A DNA stretch of 22,646 nucleotides, taken from assembly GCA_045810285.1 (NCBI GenBank), contig JBJMWE010000400.1, forward strand, positions 1 to 22,646. The letters are read 5' to 3'. Shown piece by piece: positions 15,827-22,646 of this stretch. A model generated the notes under the pieces. It saw nothing but the letters and a program-made list of their open reading frames with translations. It made no database searches and had not been told where the DNA came from. How positions within the stretch are numbered: position 1 is the first letter of the stretch; each line of letters starts with the position of its first letter. The stretch is from Scleromatobacter sp045810285 (lineage in GTDB: Bacteria > Pseudomonadota > Gammaproteobacteria > Burkholderiales > Burkholderiaceae_C). The position numbers and the translations under genes were made by a program.

Positions 15827-15882
15827 AGTCCTTTAGCCGGCTAAAAGAGTCCTAATCGTCGCTGTCGGGACTCCTACGACTT
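15827..15882 (+). promoter_or_regulatory. Regulatory region of the YcaO operon: phased TCCT repeats and inverted repeats
   Basis: Three copies of A(G/C)TCCT(A/T) have TCCT beginning at 15829, 15850 and 15872, spaced 21 and 22 bp, about two helical turns. A GAGTCC/GGACTC inverted repeat lies at 15847-15852 and 15868-15873. NarL-class regulators such as BvgA bind repeats of this TCCTA type with similar phasing. The last copy is about 95 nt from the first start codon. The same region also faces the luxR-type gene and may mediate autoregulation. The rest of 15737-15967 holds no gene. Confidence 0.42.
15832..15845. promoter_or_regulatory. 14-bp perfect palindrome (candidate operator)
   Basis: TTTAGCCGGCTAAA is a perfect 14-bp palindrome in the divergent gap between the luxR-type gene and the 135-residue-protein operon. 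Such a centred dyad is typical of a dimeric regulator site. It could also form a small hairpin on either strand. Confidence 0.45.
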
Positions 15883-15967
15883 GATGATGCGCAGCTGGCA
15901 CGGCGCCCGCAGACTGCCCTCCTGGACCCATCACAAGCCGCCATCCCCACTCTCGAGGAGAAAGCCC

Positions 15968-16375
15968 ATGTCCGATCCCACGTCCAACGCACTCGCGAAG
16001 ACCGCCGCAACGCTCAAGGCCATGGTCGGCGACCTGGGACGCATCTCCGAGAACGGCCTGGCGCCCACCAACCGCGTCGACCTCGAGGAGCTCAGGGCGC
16101 GGGCGGCCAGCCTGTCGGCCGACGTCACGACGCTGGGCACGTCGCTCGCGGCGATGGGCGCGCACACGGCCGCCGGGCATGGCCAGGTCGCCGCCACCAA
16201 AGGCGCGTTCGCCGGCCCCATGACCAGGGCCACGGACGCGCAAGCCTCCCTGACGGCCATCGATCGCACGCAGCTTGCGGCCGGCACGGTCGCGGCGATC
16301 GACGCGCTCCAGCTGCGCGCGACGCGGCTCGCCGCCGACACACTCGATGCCCAGGGCCGCTTTCCCAAGCTCTGA
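15968..16375 (+). CDS. Ala-rich, Cys-free small protein; candidate substrate of YcaO-TfuA
   Basis: A 135-residue protein unlike any named family I can recall. It has no Cys, Trp or Tyr and is very rich in Ala, Thr and Leu. Predicted helices are broken by GDLGRISENG at 21-30 and GHGQVAATKG near 70-79, and it ends in RFPKL. Absence of Cys rules out a classical thiazole peptide, but backbone thioamidation or Ser/Thr oxazoline formation would still be possible. It is the first gene of the YcaO-TfuA operon, with 29 bp to ycaO, and has a strong GAGGAGA ribosome-binding site. The ATG at 15968 was chosen for that site. It is larger than most RiPP precursors, so it may be a modified protein rather than a peptide antibiotic precursor. 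No leader or core boundary can be set by eye. Confidence 0.78.
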   Translation: MSDPTSNALAKTAATLKAMVGDLGRISENGLAPTNRVDLEELRARAASLSADVTTLGTSLAAMGAHTAAGHGQVAATKGAFAGPMTRATDAQASLTAIDRTQLAAGTVAAIDALQLRATRLAADTLDAQGRFPKL

Positions 16376-16404
16376 GGACGCGGCGCCGCCTTTCCGCCCG
16401 AGCC

Positions 16405-17640
16405 ATGTCGCCGTCGCCGATCCCCACCGAGGCCTCTCGTCGTCTCGGGTCCAGCTTGCGCTGCAACAGCGCCCAGGAGACGCTGGCGCGCGCGACGCCC
16501 CTCATGGACCGGCTGGGCATCTCCCGTGTCACGGACATCACGCGCCTGGACCGGCTGGGCCTGCCCGTGCATGCAAGCATCCGCCCGCGCGGGCAGGCGC
16601 TGTGTGTCAATGCGGGCAAGGGCGTGCAGGCGATCGAGGCCCGCGTCGGCGCGCTGATGGAAGCGATCGAGTTCGCGGTGGCCGAGCCGCAACAGAGCCA
16701 GTGGAAACGCCGGGTACTGCGCCTCGGCGAGCTCGCGGACGAGTGGAACGGCGACCTGGCGCTGTTGCAGCTCGCGCCCAGGATCGGCCCGGCGCCATCG
16801 CCGGATCGCCTGGTCGATGTCGTCGCCTGCGAGGATCTGGCGGGCGGTCCCGGCATGCCGTTGCCGGCCGAGCTCGTCTTCGTGCCGTTCGGCGATGCAC
16901 ATGGGACACCCCTGTGCGGCTGGTCCACCAACGGCCTCGCGTCCGGCAACTCCGTCGCCGAGGCGACGCTGCACGCCCTGCTCGAGGTGCTCGAGCGCGA
17001 CGCCATCGCGATGAATCTTCCCTGCGATGTCTCGTCCTGGTTGCCGCCAGCCGAACTTCCTGCGCCGTTCGCCGCGCTCGCGCATCGATGGCAGGCGCTC
17101 GGAGTCGCCCTGTCGGTGCGCTTCGTTCCCAACGAGTTCGGCCTGCCCTGCTTCCGCGCACTCCTGCATGAACGCGACGGAGAACTGCGGGGACTCGCGC
17201 AAGGCACGGCGCTGCATCTGGACGCGCAGATCGCCCTCGCCCGGGCGGTGTGCGAGGCGGCGCAATCGCGCCTGAGCCACATCCATGGCGGGCGCGACGA
17301 CATCACGCGCTACTTCGACTCGCACGGCGACGGCCGCCGGCCGGCGTCGCCCGTCGAGGACACGGTCGCCTTCCGGGAGGCCTTCGACACGGACCGTCGG
17401 GTCGCCTGGCGCGATGTCCCTTCCTGGCGGGTCGACGATGCGCCCCTGGAGCGACTGCTGGGCGCGCTCGTCGACGCGCTGCATGGCCGGGGCTTCCGGC
17501 AGGTGCTGCGGCACCGCTTCGCGTGCGACCTGAACGGCCTGCACGTCGTCAAGGTGATCGTGCCGCGCTGCGAACCGAACGAGCACGGCCTGCATCGAAT
17601 GGGTGAACGCCTGTTCGCGAAGGTCGCGGCCCATGCCTGA
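16405..17640 (+). CDS. ycaO: YcaO-domain ATP-dependent peptide-backbone modification enzyme (TfuA-type)
   Basis: A 411-residue YcaO protein. YcaO enzymes use ATP to activate backbone amides for cyclodehydration or, with TfuA and a sulfur donor, thioamidation. The ATP-binding motifs are visible: GKGVQAIEARVGALMEAIE at 71-89; NGLASGNSVAEATL then HALLEVLERD at 176-199; and AQIALARAVCEAAQSRL with IHGGRDD at 274-299. The C-terminus has VIVPRCEPNEHG and no Pro-rich tail, which fits TfuA-associated YcaOs rather than azoline cyclodehydratases. No clear Shine-Dalgarno precedes the ATG. It is the second gene of the operon and overlaps tfuA by 8 bp. No partner E1-like or McbB-type protein is encoded, so TfuA is the likely partner. 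Confidence 0.93.
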   Translation: MSPSPIPTEASRRLGSSLRCNSAQETLARATPLMDRLGISRVTDITRLDRLGLPVHASIRPRGQALCVNAGKGVQAIEARVGALMEAIEFAVAEPQQSQWKRRVLRLGELADEWNGDLALLQLAPRIGPAPSPDRLVDVVACEDLAGGPGMPLPAELVFVPFGDAHGTPLCGWSTNGLASGNSVAEATLHALLEVLERDAIAMNLPCDVSSWLPPAELPAPFAALAHRWQALGVALSVRFVPNEFGLPCFRALLHERDGELRGLAQGTALHLDAQIALARAVCEAAQSRLSHIHGGRDDITRYFDSHGDGRRPASPVEDTVAFREAFDTDRRVAWRDVPSWRVDDAPLERLLGALVDALHGRGFRQVLRHRFACDLNGLHVVKVIVPRCEPNEHGLHRMGERLFAKVAAHA

Positions 17641-18316
17641 GACGTTGCTCTTCGCGGGGCCGTCCGCCTTCGGCATCGCGCCGTCCGTGTTCCGCGACGC
17701 GCAGGTGCGCCTGCGGCCACCGGCACGTCGCGGCGACATCGAGCGGCTGCTGGATGACGAGCCGGCCGAGCCCGGCGTCCTGATCGTCGCGGACGGCATC
17801 TTCCAGGTCGCCGCGGCCGTGTCGCACGCGGAGCTCTGCGCGGCCATGGACGCCGGCTGGCAGGTCTGGGGCGTCTCGAGCCTCGGGGCCATTCGGGCGC
17901 ACGAGCTCCGCCACGAGGGCATGCACGGGTTCGGCGAGGTCTTCGCGATGTTCTCCCGACTGGAGGACTTCACGGACGACGAGATGTGCCTCCTCCATTT
18001 CCCCGAACCGCCGTACTTCCCGGTGACGGAGGCGCTGGTGAACGTGCGGCACGCGCTCGCGCGGCATGGCCCCGACCTCGGCATACCCAGGGCCGCGGCG
18101 CTGGCCCTGGTCGATGCGCTCGCTCAATGCTGGTTCGGTGAACGTACGCCGGCGCTCATCCGCTCGCTCATGGTCGACCGTCTGGGCGTCGCGCCGGCGG
18201 CAGCCGACGCCCTGCTTCGGCGTCTCGAGTCAGATCGAGTGAAGACGACGGATCTCGAGCAGATGATGGCGTCGGCGCCGTGGCGCGTGCGCCAGGTTCG
18301 CGCGCGAACACCATGA
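17633..18316 (+). CDS. tfuA: TfuA-like protein, YcaO partner
   Basis: A 227-residue TfuA-family protein. Diagnostic features are LLFAGPSAFG at 5-14, VADGIFQVAAAVSHAEL at 52-68, GWQVWGVSSLGAIRAHEL at 75-92, GMHGFGEVF at 96-104, TDDEMCLLHF at 114-123 and TEALVNVRHAL near 132-142. TfuA proteins work with YcaO to install thioamides, apparently by delivering sulfur, in thioviridamide-type pathways and in archaeal McrA. The ATG overlaps ycaO by 8 bp, so the two are translationally coupled. The last 149 bp overlap the convergent regulator gene, which is unusual. The frame is intact to the end, although the final residues (WRVRQVRARTP) may be non-conserved. Confidence 0.93.
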   Translation: MPETLLFAGPSAFGIAPSVFRDAQVRLRPPARRGDIERLLDDEPAEPGVLIVADGIFQVAAAVSHAELCAAMDAGWQVWGVSSLGAIRAHELRHEGMHGFGEVFAMFSRLEDFTDDEMCLLHFPEPPYFPVTEALVNVRHALARHGPDLGIPRAAALALVDALAQCWFGERTPALIRSLMVDRLGVAPAAADALLRRLESDRVKTTDLEQMMASAPWRVRQVRARTP

Positions 18317-20795
18317 TCTCGAGGGCGTCGGCCACGGACATGGCCGCGCCCATGCGCATGAGCTCGAGACGCTCCGCGTCGGTCATTCCTGCGGCGAGGC
18401 GGGCCGCTGTCTCCGCGATGGCGTCGCACTCCCAGGAATCGGGTTCCTCGTGCAATTCCTCGCGCACGTGCGCGCCGCATCCATGCAGCAGCGCGGCGTC
18501 CGCGAGCCGGCCCTCCTTCAGGGCACCGAGTGCGAACGTGTCCACGAGGAAGTGCCCGACCGAAGGCATGGTCTGGAAGGCGCGCCGCGCCGGCGCGTAG
18601 GCTTCGACGACGCGCCCCAGCGAGATCAGTGCCGCTGCCTTGTTGTGCAGGATGAACGCGGTCGCGCGCGGGTGGCGTGCCGGGGCCTGCAGCAGGCGAT
18701 CCGCCGTTTCGACCGCCTCGCCGAACTGGCCCGCGATCAGAAGCATGTTGGTGAGGTTGCAGCCACAGATGGCCGCCTGGGCGTCGAAGCCGGCCGCGGC
18801 GGCCAGCCGGCCGAACTCGCGCATGCGCTCGACCTGGAACTCGGGCCGGTTGGCCAGGCCGCCGGAGATCGCGCAGAACAGACGCATCCGCAAGGGCACC
18901 TGTCGGTCATCGAACTGCTGGAATCGCGTCCAGGCCTGCAGGGCCGCGTCGGCCATGCCCGGCCGCGATTCGAGAACGCGCGTGAGCTGCGCCAGCGCGC
19001 GGTATGCGAGCGCGCTCTCGCCGAGTTCCGCGAACAGGTCGAACGCCGCCTGGGCCAGTTCGGTGGCAAGCACGTGGCTGCCGTCGCAGTGGTGGGCCCA
19101 ACCGAGCTCGAGGTAGGCAGACGCCCGCCGGGCCGGCGTCGCCTGGCCGAGCAGCGCCAAGTCGATGTCGCAGAGCAACACCTCGGCCTGGCCGCACAGG
19201 AACCAGTCCATCATGGACAGTGCCGTGACCAGCAGGGCAAGCTCGTCGGCAGAACGCGTCGTGCCGGCCCAGGCCAGAGCCGACCGCGCGTTGTGGCGCT
19301 CGGCCGCATAGTGCCGCAGCCACTGGGCATCGGTCATGCGATCCGCGTCCGCCTGCGCCAGCGCGAACGACGCGGCCACCGCGCGCGCGTGGCGCGCCTG
19401 GACGCCGGCGGTCTCCCCGGCCAGATCGAGCTGGGCGCGCGCATAGTCGCGCGCGCTCTCGAGCAGGAAGAACCGGCCGGGCTCCTCGGCGCTGCGCTGC
19501 ACCAGCGACTTGTCGACGAGCGACCCGAGCGCATCCAGCGCGCGCCAGCTGTCGATCGTGCCGCCTTCGGCGTCGTCGCCGACCACCTTCTGCGCCATCT
19601 CGGCCCGGAATCCGCCCAGGAAGGGCTCCAGGCGCCTGAACACTGCGCGTTCATCCGCGGACAGCAGTTCGTGGCTCCAGTCGTAGGTGGCCGCCAGCGT
19701 CGCGTGTCGACGCTCCCCGGACGTCGCGCCGCTGGTCAGCAACTTCAGGCGCTGCCCGAGACGCCGGCAGACGTCGGCGAGGCCCAACGTCGCCACCCGG
19801 GCAGCGGACATCTCGATGGCCAGCGGCAACCCGTCGAGCGCGCGGCAGAGTCCGACGACGGCCGGAAGGTTGGCTTCGTCCAGCCGGAAGCGCCGGTCGG
19901 CATCGGCCACGCGCGCGCACAACAGGGCGATGGCCCCGAATTCCAGCGCCTGTGTCGGCGTGACGAGGCCTGCAGGAACCGTCAGGGGTTCGAGCCGATA
20001 GACGGTCTCGCGGAGGACGCGCAGCGGCTTCTGCGAGGTTGCCAGCCATCGCACGCCCGGCGCCGCGCTCAGCGCCACGCCGAGGAAGCGCGCCACTTCA
20101 TCCACGACGTGTTCGCAATTGTCGATCGCGACGAAGGCGTCCATCCGGCTCAGGGCCTGCACCAGGCCGTCGGCGCCCTTGGCGGCGTCGTCCAGATCCA
20201 CGCCCAGCGCCTTGGCGATCAGCGGCACCACCTGCTGCTCCCGGCGGATGGGAGCCAGATCGACCCAATGGCTCGGCAACTGCACCAGCGCGCCATGCCG
20301 CGCGAACGCCTCGCGGGCAAGCGCCGTCTTGCCGACGCCGCCGGGTCCGACGATCGTCAGCAGCGGCCCTCGCACCAGGCATTCCGCCACCTCGGCCAGG
20401 TCGCGTCCGCGGCCCAGGAGTTCGGCGCAAGCGCCGGCGTCAGCCGCGGCATGCACCATCCGAGGATCGGCGTCGGCAGCCGGCAGCTCCTCGGCACTGA
20501 GCTGGTAGCCTCGCCCCGCGATCGTCACGATCGTCTTGGCGCCAAGCACCTTGCGCAGCGTCGCGATCTGGACGGAAACATTGTTCTCTTCGACGACCAG
20601 GCCTTCCCAGGCCGACTCGAGCAATTCGGCCTTGGTCACGACGCGCCCGCGGTGCGCCACCAGCGCCAGCAGCAGCTCGAAGGCCCGGCCGCCCAGGACC
20701 ACCGGGGCGTCGTTGACGAACAGCGCGCGCTCCGCAGGACGCAGCTCCCAGCCCTTGAATCGAATGGGTGCGGTGATTGTCCCGGCCGGTGCCAT
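18168..20795 (-). CDS. Winged-helix regulator with STAND ATPase and TPR-like repeats
   Basis: An 875-residue large transcriptional regulator. An OmpR/CadC-type winged helix occupies about 8-95 (FKGWELRPAERALFVND, then VSVQIATLRKVLG and IAGRGYQL). An NTPase follows with Walker A GPGGVGKT at 150-157, Walker B-like AFVAIDNCEHV, RWLATSQKPLRVL and GLPLAIEMSAARV, the GLPLA motif of STAND ATPases. The remainder (about 450-820) is helical and TPR-like, as in ATP-switched regulators of the AfsR/MalT type. The C-terminal 35 residues are Pro/Arg/Ser-rich. The ATG at 20795 was chosen because the winged helix begins shortly after it; the upstream extension is non-conserved. It may regulate a neighbouring operon. 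The convergent overlap with tfuA is notable. The signal is unknown. Confidence 0.9.
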   Translation of the reverse strand: MAPAGTITAPIRFKGWELRPAERALFVNDAPVVLGGRAFELLLALVAHRGRVVTKAELLESAWEGLVVEENNVSVQIATLRKVLGAKTIVTIAGRGYQLSAEELPAADADPRMVHAAADAGACAELLGRGRDLAEVAECLVRGPLLTIVGPGGVGKTALAREAFARHGALVQLPSHWVDLAPIRREQQVVPLIAKALGVDLDDAAKGADGLVQALSRMDAFVAIDNCEHVVDEVARFLGVALSAAPGVRWLATSQKPLRVLRETVYRLEPLTVPAGLVTPTQALEFGAIALLCARVADADRRFRLDEANLPAVVGLCRALDGLPLAIEMSAARVATLGLADVCRRLGQRLKLLTSGATSGERRHATLAATYDWSHELLSADERAVFRRLEPFLGGFRAEMAQKVVGDDAEGGTIDSWRALDALGSLVDKSLVQRSAEEPGRFFLLESARDYARAQLDLAGETAGVQARHARAVAASFALAQADADRMTDAQWLRHYAAERHNARSALAWAGTTRSADELALLVTALSMMDWFLCGQAEVLLCDIDLALLGQATPARRASAYLELGWAHHCDGSHVLATELAQAAFDLFAELGESALAYRALAQLTRVLESRPGMADAALQAWTRFQQFDDRQVPLRMRLFCAISGGLANRPEFQVERMREFGRLAAAAGFDAQAAICGCNLTNMLLIAGQFGEAVETADRLLQAPARHPRATAFILHNKAAALISLGRVVEAYAPARRAFQTMPSVGHFLVDTFALGALKEGRLADAALLHGCGAHVREELHEEPDSWECDAIAETAARLAAGMTDAERLELMRMGAAMSVADALEIMVFAREPGARATAPTPSSARDPSSSLDLTRDAEAGRRLPPARRPDGRP

Positions 20796-20884
20796 CGTGC
20801 CTCGAGGGAGTGGTGCGACTTGCGCACTGTACTGCCGTCGGGCGCCGCCGGGGCTTCCGCTGCCTGCGAATCGAGGGTGGATCG

Positions 20885-20907
20885 AAAAGCCGGCCCCCAG
20901 CGCCGGC
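20885..20907 (-). terminator. Intrinsic terminator after the membrane-protein gene
   Basis: On the minus strand, a GCCGGC stem with a 7-base loop and a second GCCGGC is followed directly by TTTT. It begins 8 bp past the stop codon of the membrane-protein gene. It would separate that operon from the winged-helix regulator, implying that the regulator has its own promoter in the roughly 90 bp before 20795. Confidence 0.55.
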
Positions 20908-20914
20908 CCCGGCA

Positions 20915-21568
20915 TCAACGGCCCTTCTTCAACGGCCGCTGGAACAATGGCGACAGGAGCCCGAGGGCGGTTGAGGTCACGAGCACGATGACGCCACTCA
21001 GCTGGTGGACGGTCACGATCTTCGCCCAAGGCGCGTCCGGCAGCGCCACGACCCAGGCCGCGAATGCGATCGTCGCGGCGATCATCTCCCAGAGCGGCCA
21101 TTCGCCCCACGACAGCGGCAGTCGCTTGCCCGCGCCGATCAGCTTGGTCGCATAGATGATCCAGACGACCACGGGCGTCGCCACGCAGAAGGCGATGGCA
21201 GTGGCTTCCTGCGGCTGCAGTCCTGGCTGCGGCTGCAGATCCGCACCGTGAAGTGCCGCGACGACGGCGACATACAGCGTCACGACCTCGGTGGGGATGT
21301 AGCCGAACAGCACGTTCAGCGCCGTGTCGACGGCGGGCGCCGACGTCGCCGGCGAGCTCGCCGCCGGCGACGTCCCCGGCGAGACCGGGCCCGCGGCGGC
21401 CGCCGTCGCCCCGATGACCTCATGCGGCCGCGCAGATCCCGTGCTCACGGGCGCCGACATCACGCGCGCGCCCAGGGCGATCTGTCGATAGTCGGACGGG
21501 ACGGCGTTCGGCACGCCCATGTCCGAGCGGCGGGCAATCGCCGAATTGGCGATGCTGTTGATGCTCAT
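20915..21568 (-). CDS. Four-helix membrane protein of unknown function
   Basis: A 217-residue protein that I do not recognise. Residues 1-80 form a Pro/Ala/Ser-rich, probably disordered, segment. Four TM helices follow at about 86-106 (VLFGYIPTEVVTLYVAVV), 122-143 (TAIAFCVATPVVVWIIYA), 157-176 (LWEMIAATIAFAAWVVAL) and 185-206 (VTVHQLSGVIVLVTSTALG). The YIPTEVVTLYVAV segment looks like a conserved block. The C-terminus is basic (RPLKKGR). A strong AGGAG lies six bases before the ATG. It is 24 bp downstream of the outer-membrane-like gene, so the two are probably one operon, and a terminator follows. No transport or enzyme motif is visible. Confidence 0.78.
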   Translation of the reverse strand: MSINSIANSAIARRSDMGVPNAVPSDYRQIALGARVMSAPVSTGSARPHEVIGATAAAAGPVSPGTSPAASSPATSAPAVDTALNVLFGYIPTEVVTLYVAVVAALHGADLQPQPGLQPQEATAIAFCVATPVVVWIIYATKLIGAGKRLPLSWGEWPLWEMIAATIAFAAWVVALPDAPWAKIVTVHQLSGVIVLVTSTALGLLSPLFQRPLKKGR

Positions 21569-21592
21569 GTCGGTCTCCTGGCTGTCGAGGAG

Positions 21593-22646
21593 TCACTGGC
21601 CCCCGAGCGCGATCAGCGCGCTCGGACTGATGTTGAGGACGACGGACGAACCGGTCTCGTCACCCGCGTTGTCGATGCGGCGCTGGCGGCCGACGCGGAA
21701 GTTCAGCCACATGCCGTCATGCAGCCGCACGTCGAGTCCGAGCGCGCGCTTGTACGCGCGTCCGGAGGCTCCTGGCGCCTCGTCGTGCGCGTTGCTGGCT
21801 TCCACCAGGGCGCGCAACTTGTTCTTTCCGTAGGCCGCACGCAGCGTCATCAGCGTCCTGCTCCTGACCTGCGGCGACGCATCGCCGTAAGTCGCCAGGA
21901 CCGGCTCATGGAGGCTGCGGCGAAGTCCCAGCGTCAGCTGCCCGCCGAGGTCGCTCTGGGCATCGCCCCGGCTTGCGTCGCCGGAGACGGTGCGCTGGCC
22001 GAAGCCCCACGACACGCCGGCCACGATCGTGCGTCCGAGCGAATGCGCCGGCGCGCCGGCGGCGGTCCCCCGGAACTCGCCGGACGCCAAGGACAGCCAG
22101 AGTCGAGAGGTGTTCCAGCGGGCGGCCGAGTCGACCAGCGCGTGGCACGCGGCGGCGCGCCTGTCCATGTCGTGCGCGAGTCCCTCGTCCACCGGCACGG
22201 GCCGAGACGGGCCCGCGGGCTGGACGGCGGCAGGCGCTGCCGGCGCAGCCGACGCCGCTGTTGCGACCGGCATCCCGGGCGCTGCTGGCGCTGGCGGCCC
22301 CTCCGCCACCGGAGCCGCCTCGGCAGGCGCCGCTTTCGGCAGGACGACGCACGGGTCGTCGTCCGGCGCGAGTCCGTTCAGCGCCCCCAGGCGATGCGTG
22401 TACGCCAGCAGCGGATCGTCGTCGTCGACGAGGAACGCGCTGGTCTCGATGGACCAGGCCCGCTGCCGGTAATCGGCGGCGTCGACCGTGGTGGTGGCCT
22501 GGGCGTAGCCGATCGTGAGGGCCGATCGCAGCCGGGTGGCGATGGCCCCCTTGCGCACGTAGTCCGCCACGGCGATCGGCGTCAGCACCGTGCGGAACGG
22601 CGAGATCGCGAGGCCGAAGGACTTGTCGGCGTCCAGGCCTTGAAGG
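21593..22646 (-). CDS. Probable beta-rich outer-membrane protein, C-terminal part (runs off window)
   Basis: At least 350 residues are visible; the frame continues beyond the window edge (upstream codons read QGLDADKSFGLAISPF), so the start is missing. Alternating short strands (TRLRSALTIGYAQ, SRLWLSLASGEF, GRTIVAGVSWGFGQR, GMWLNFRVGRQR, SSVVLNISPSALIALGG) suggest a beta-barrel. A region of about 60 residues rich in Ala and Pro separates an N-terminal part from the C-terminal barrel-like part. The final residue is Gln rather than Phe or Tyr, which is atypical of outer-membrane porins. The apparent internal GTG at 22588 is not a credible start. Its function is unknown; it sits in an operon with the four-helix membrane protein. 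Confidence 0.68.
   Translation of the reverse strand, partial: LQGLDADKSFGLAISPFRTVLTPIAVADYVRKGAIATRLRSALTIGYAQATTTVDAADYRQRAWSIETSAFLVDDDDPLLAYTHRLGALNGLAPDDDPCVVLPKAAPAEAAPVAEGPPAPAAPGMPVATAASAAPAAPAAVQPAGPSRPVPVDEGLAHDMDRRAAACHALVDSAARWNTSRLWLSLASGEFRGTAAGAPAHSLGRTIVAGVSWGFGQRTVSGDASRGDAQSDLGGQLTLGLRRSLHEPVLATYGDASPQVRSRTLMTLRAAYGKNKLRALVEASNAHDEAPGASGRAYKRALGLDVRLHDGMWLNFRVGRQRRIDNAGDETGSSVVLNISPSALIALGGQ

Noticed and set aside
18450..21155. A 901-residue open frame on the plus strand opposite the STAND regulator
   Set aside because: It is the antisense shadow of a gene with clear winged-helix and Walker motifs. The translation is Arg/Gln/His/Val-rich without any recognisable domain.

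Overview
The window is very GC-rich DNA with dense, often overlapping genes. Together with a betaproteobacterial-looking NudB, a CycH/CcmI-like C-terminal domain, a Fur-controlled TonB siderophore receptor operon and many LuxR/AraC regulators, this suggests a Burkholderiales chromosome (Comamonadaceae or a relative). That placement is inferred from gene style, not from a marker gene.

Positions 1-10421 look like ordinary accessory or core chromosome. On the minus strand lie nudB (folate pathway Nudix hydrolase) and an iron-uptake operon: TonB-dependent siderophore receptor, PepSY-TM protein and a 66-residue membrane protein, with a Fur-box-like site just upstream. A paiB-like FMN-binding protein translationally coupled to an exported S9 prolyl oligopeptidase follows, then an AraC regulator. 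Divergent from araC, on the plus strand, lie an HSL-type alpha/beta hydrolase, a membrane protein carrying a CycH/CcmI-like C-terminal domain, and a small DUF7079-like protein.

Positions 10632-18316 hold the most interesting locus. A three-gene operon encodes DyP-type peroxidase, an unrecognised 454-residue protein, and a second DyP-type peroxidase (4-bp overlap). A convergent LuxR/NarL-type regulator with a cysteine-rich N-terminal sensor region follows. Divergent from it is an operon encoding a 135-residue Ala-rich, Cys-free protein, a YcaO protein and a TfuA protein. YcaO plus TfuA is the known pair for ATP-dependent backbone thioamidation (thioviridamide-type peptides, methyl-coenzyme M reductase glycine). 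The 135-residue protein is therefore the natural candidate substrate, and the peroxidases are candidate accessory oxidative enzymes. Both operons carry a TCCTA element at a similar distance (about 95 nt) upstream of their first start codon. TCCTA resembles NarL/RcsB/BvgA-type half-sites, so the single LuxR regulator could control both. This grouping is inference.

Positions 18168-22646 are on the minus strand: a large winged-helix/STAND ATPase regulator whose 3' end overlaps the tfuA 3' end by 149 bp, a four-helix membrane protein followed by a plausible intrinsic terminator, and the C-terminal part of a probable beta-rich outer-membrane protein that runs off the window. No rRNA, tRNA, CRISPR array, insertion sequence or phage gene was seen. 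There is no stretch over 300 bases without a gene.
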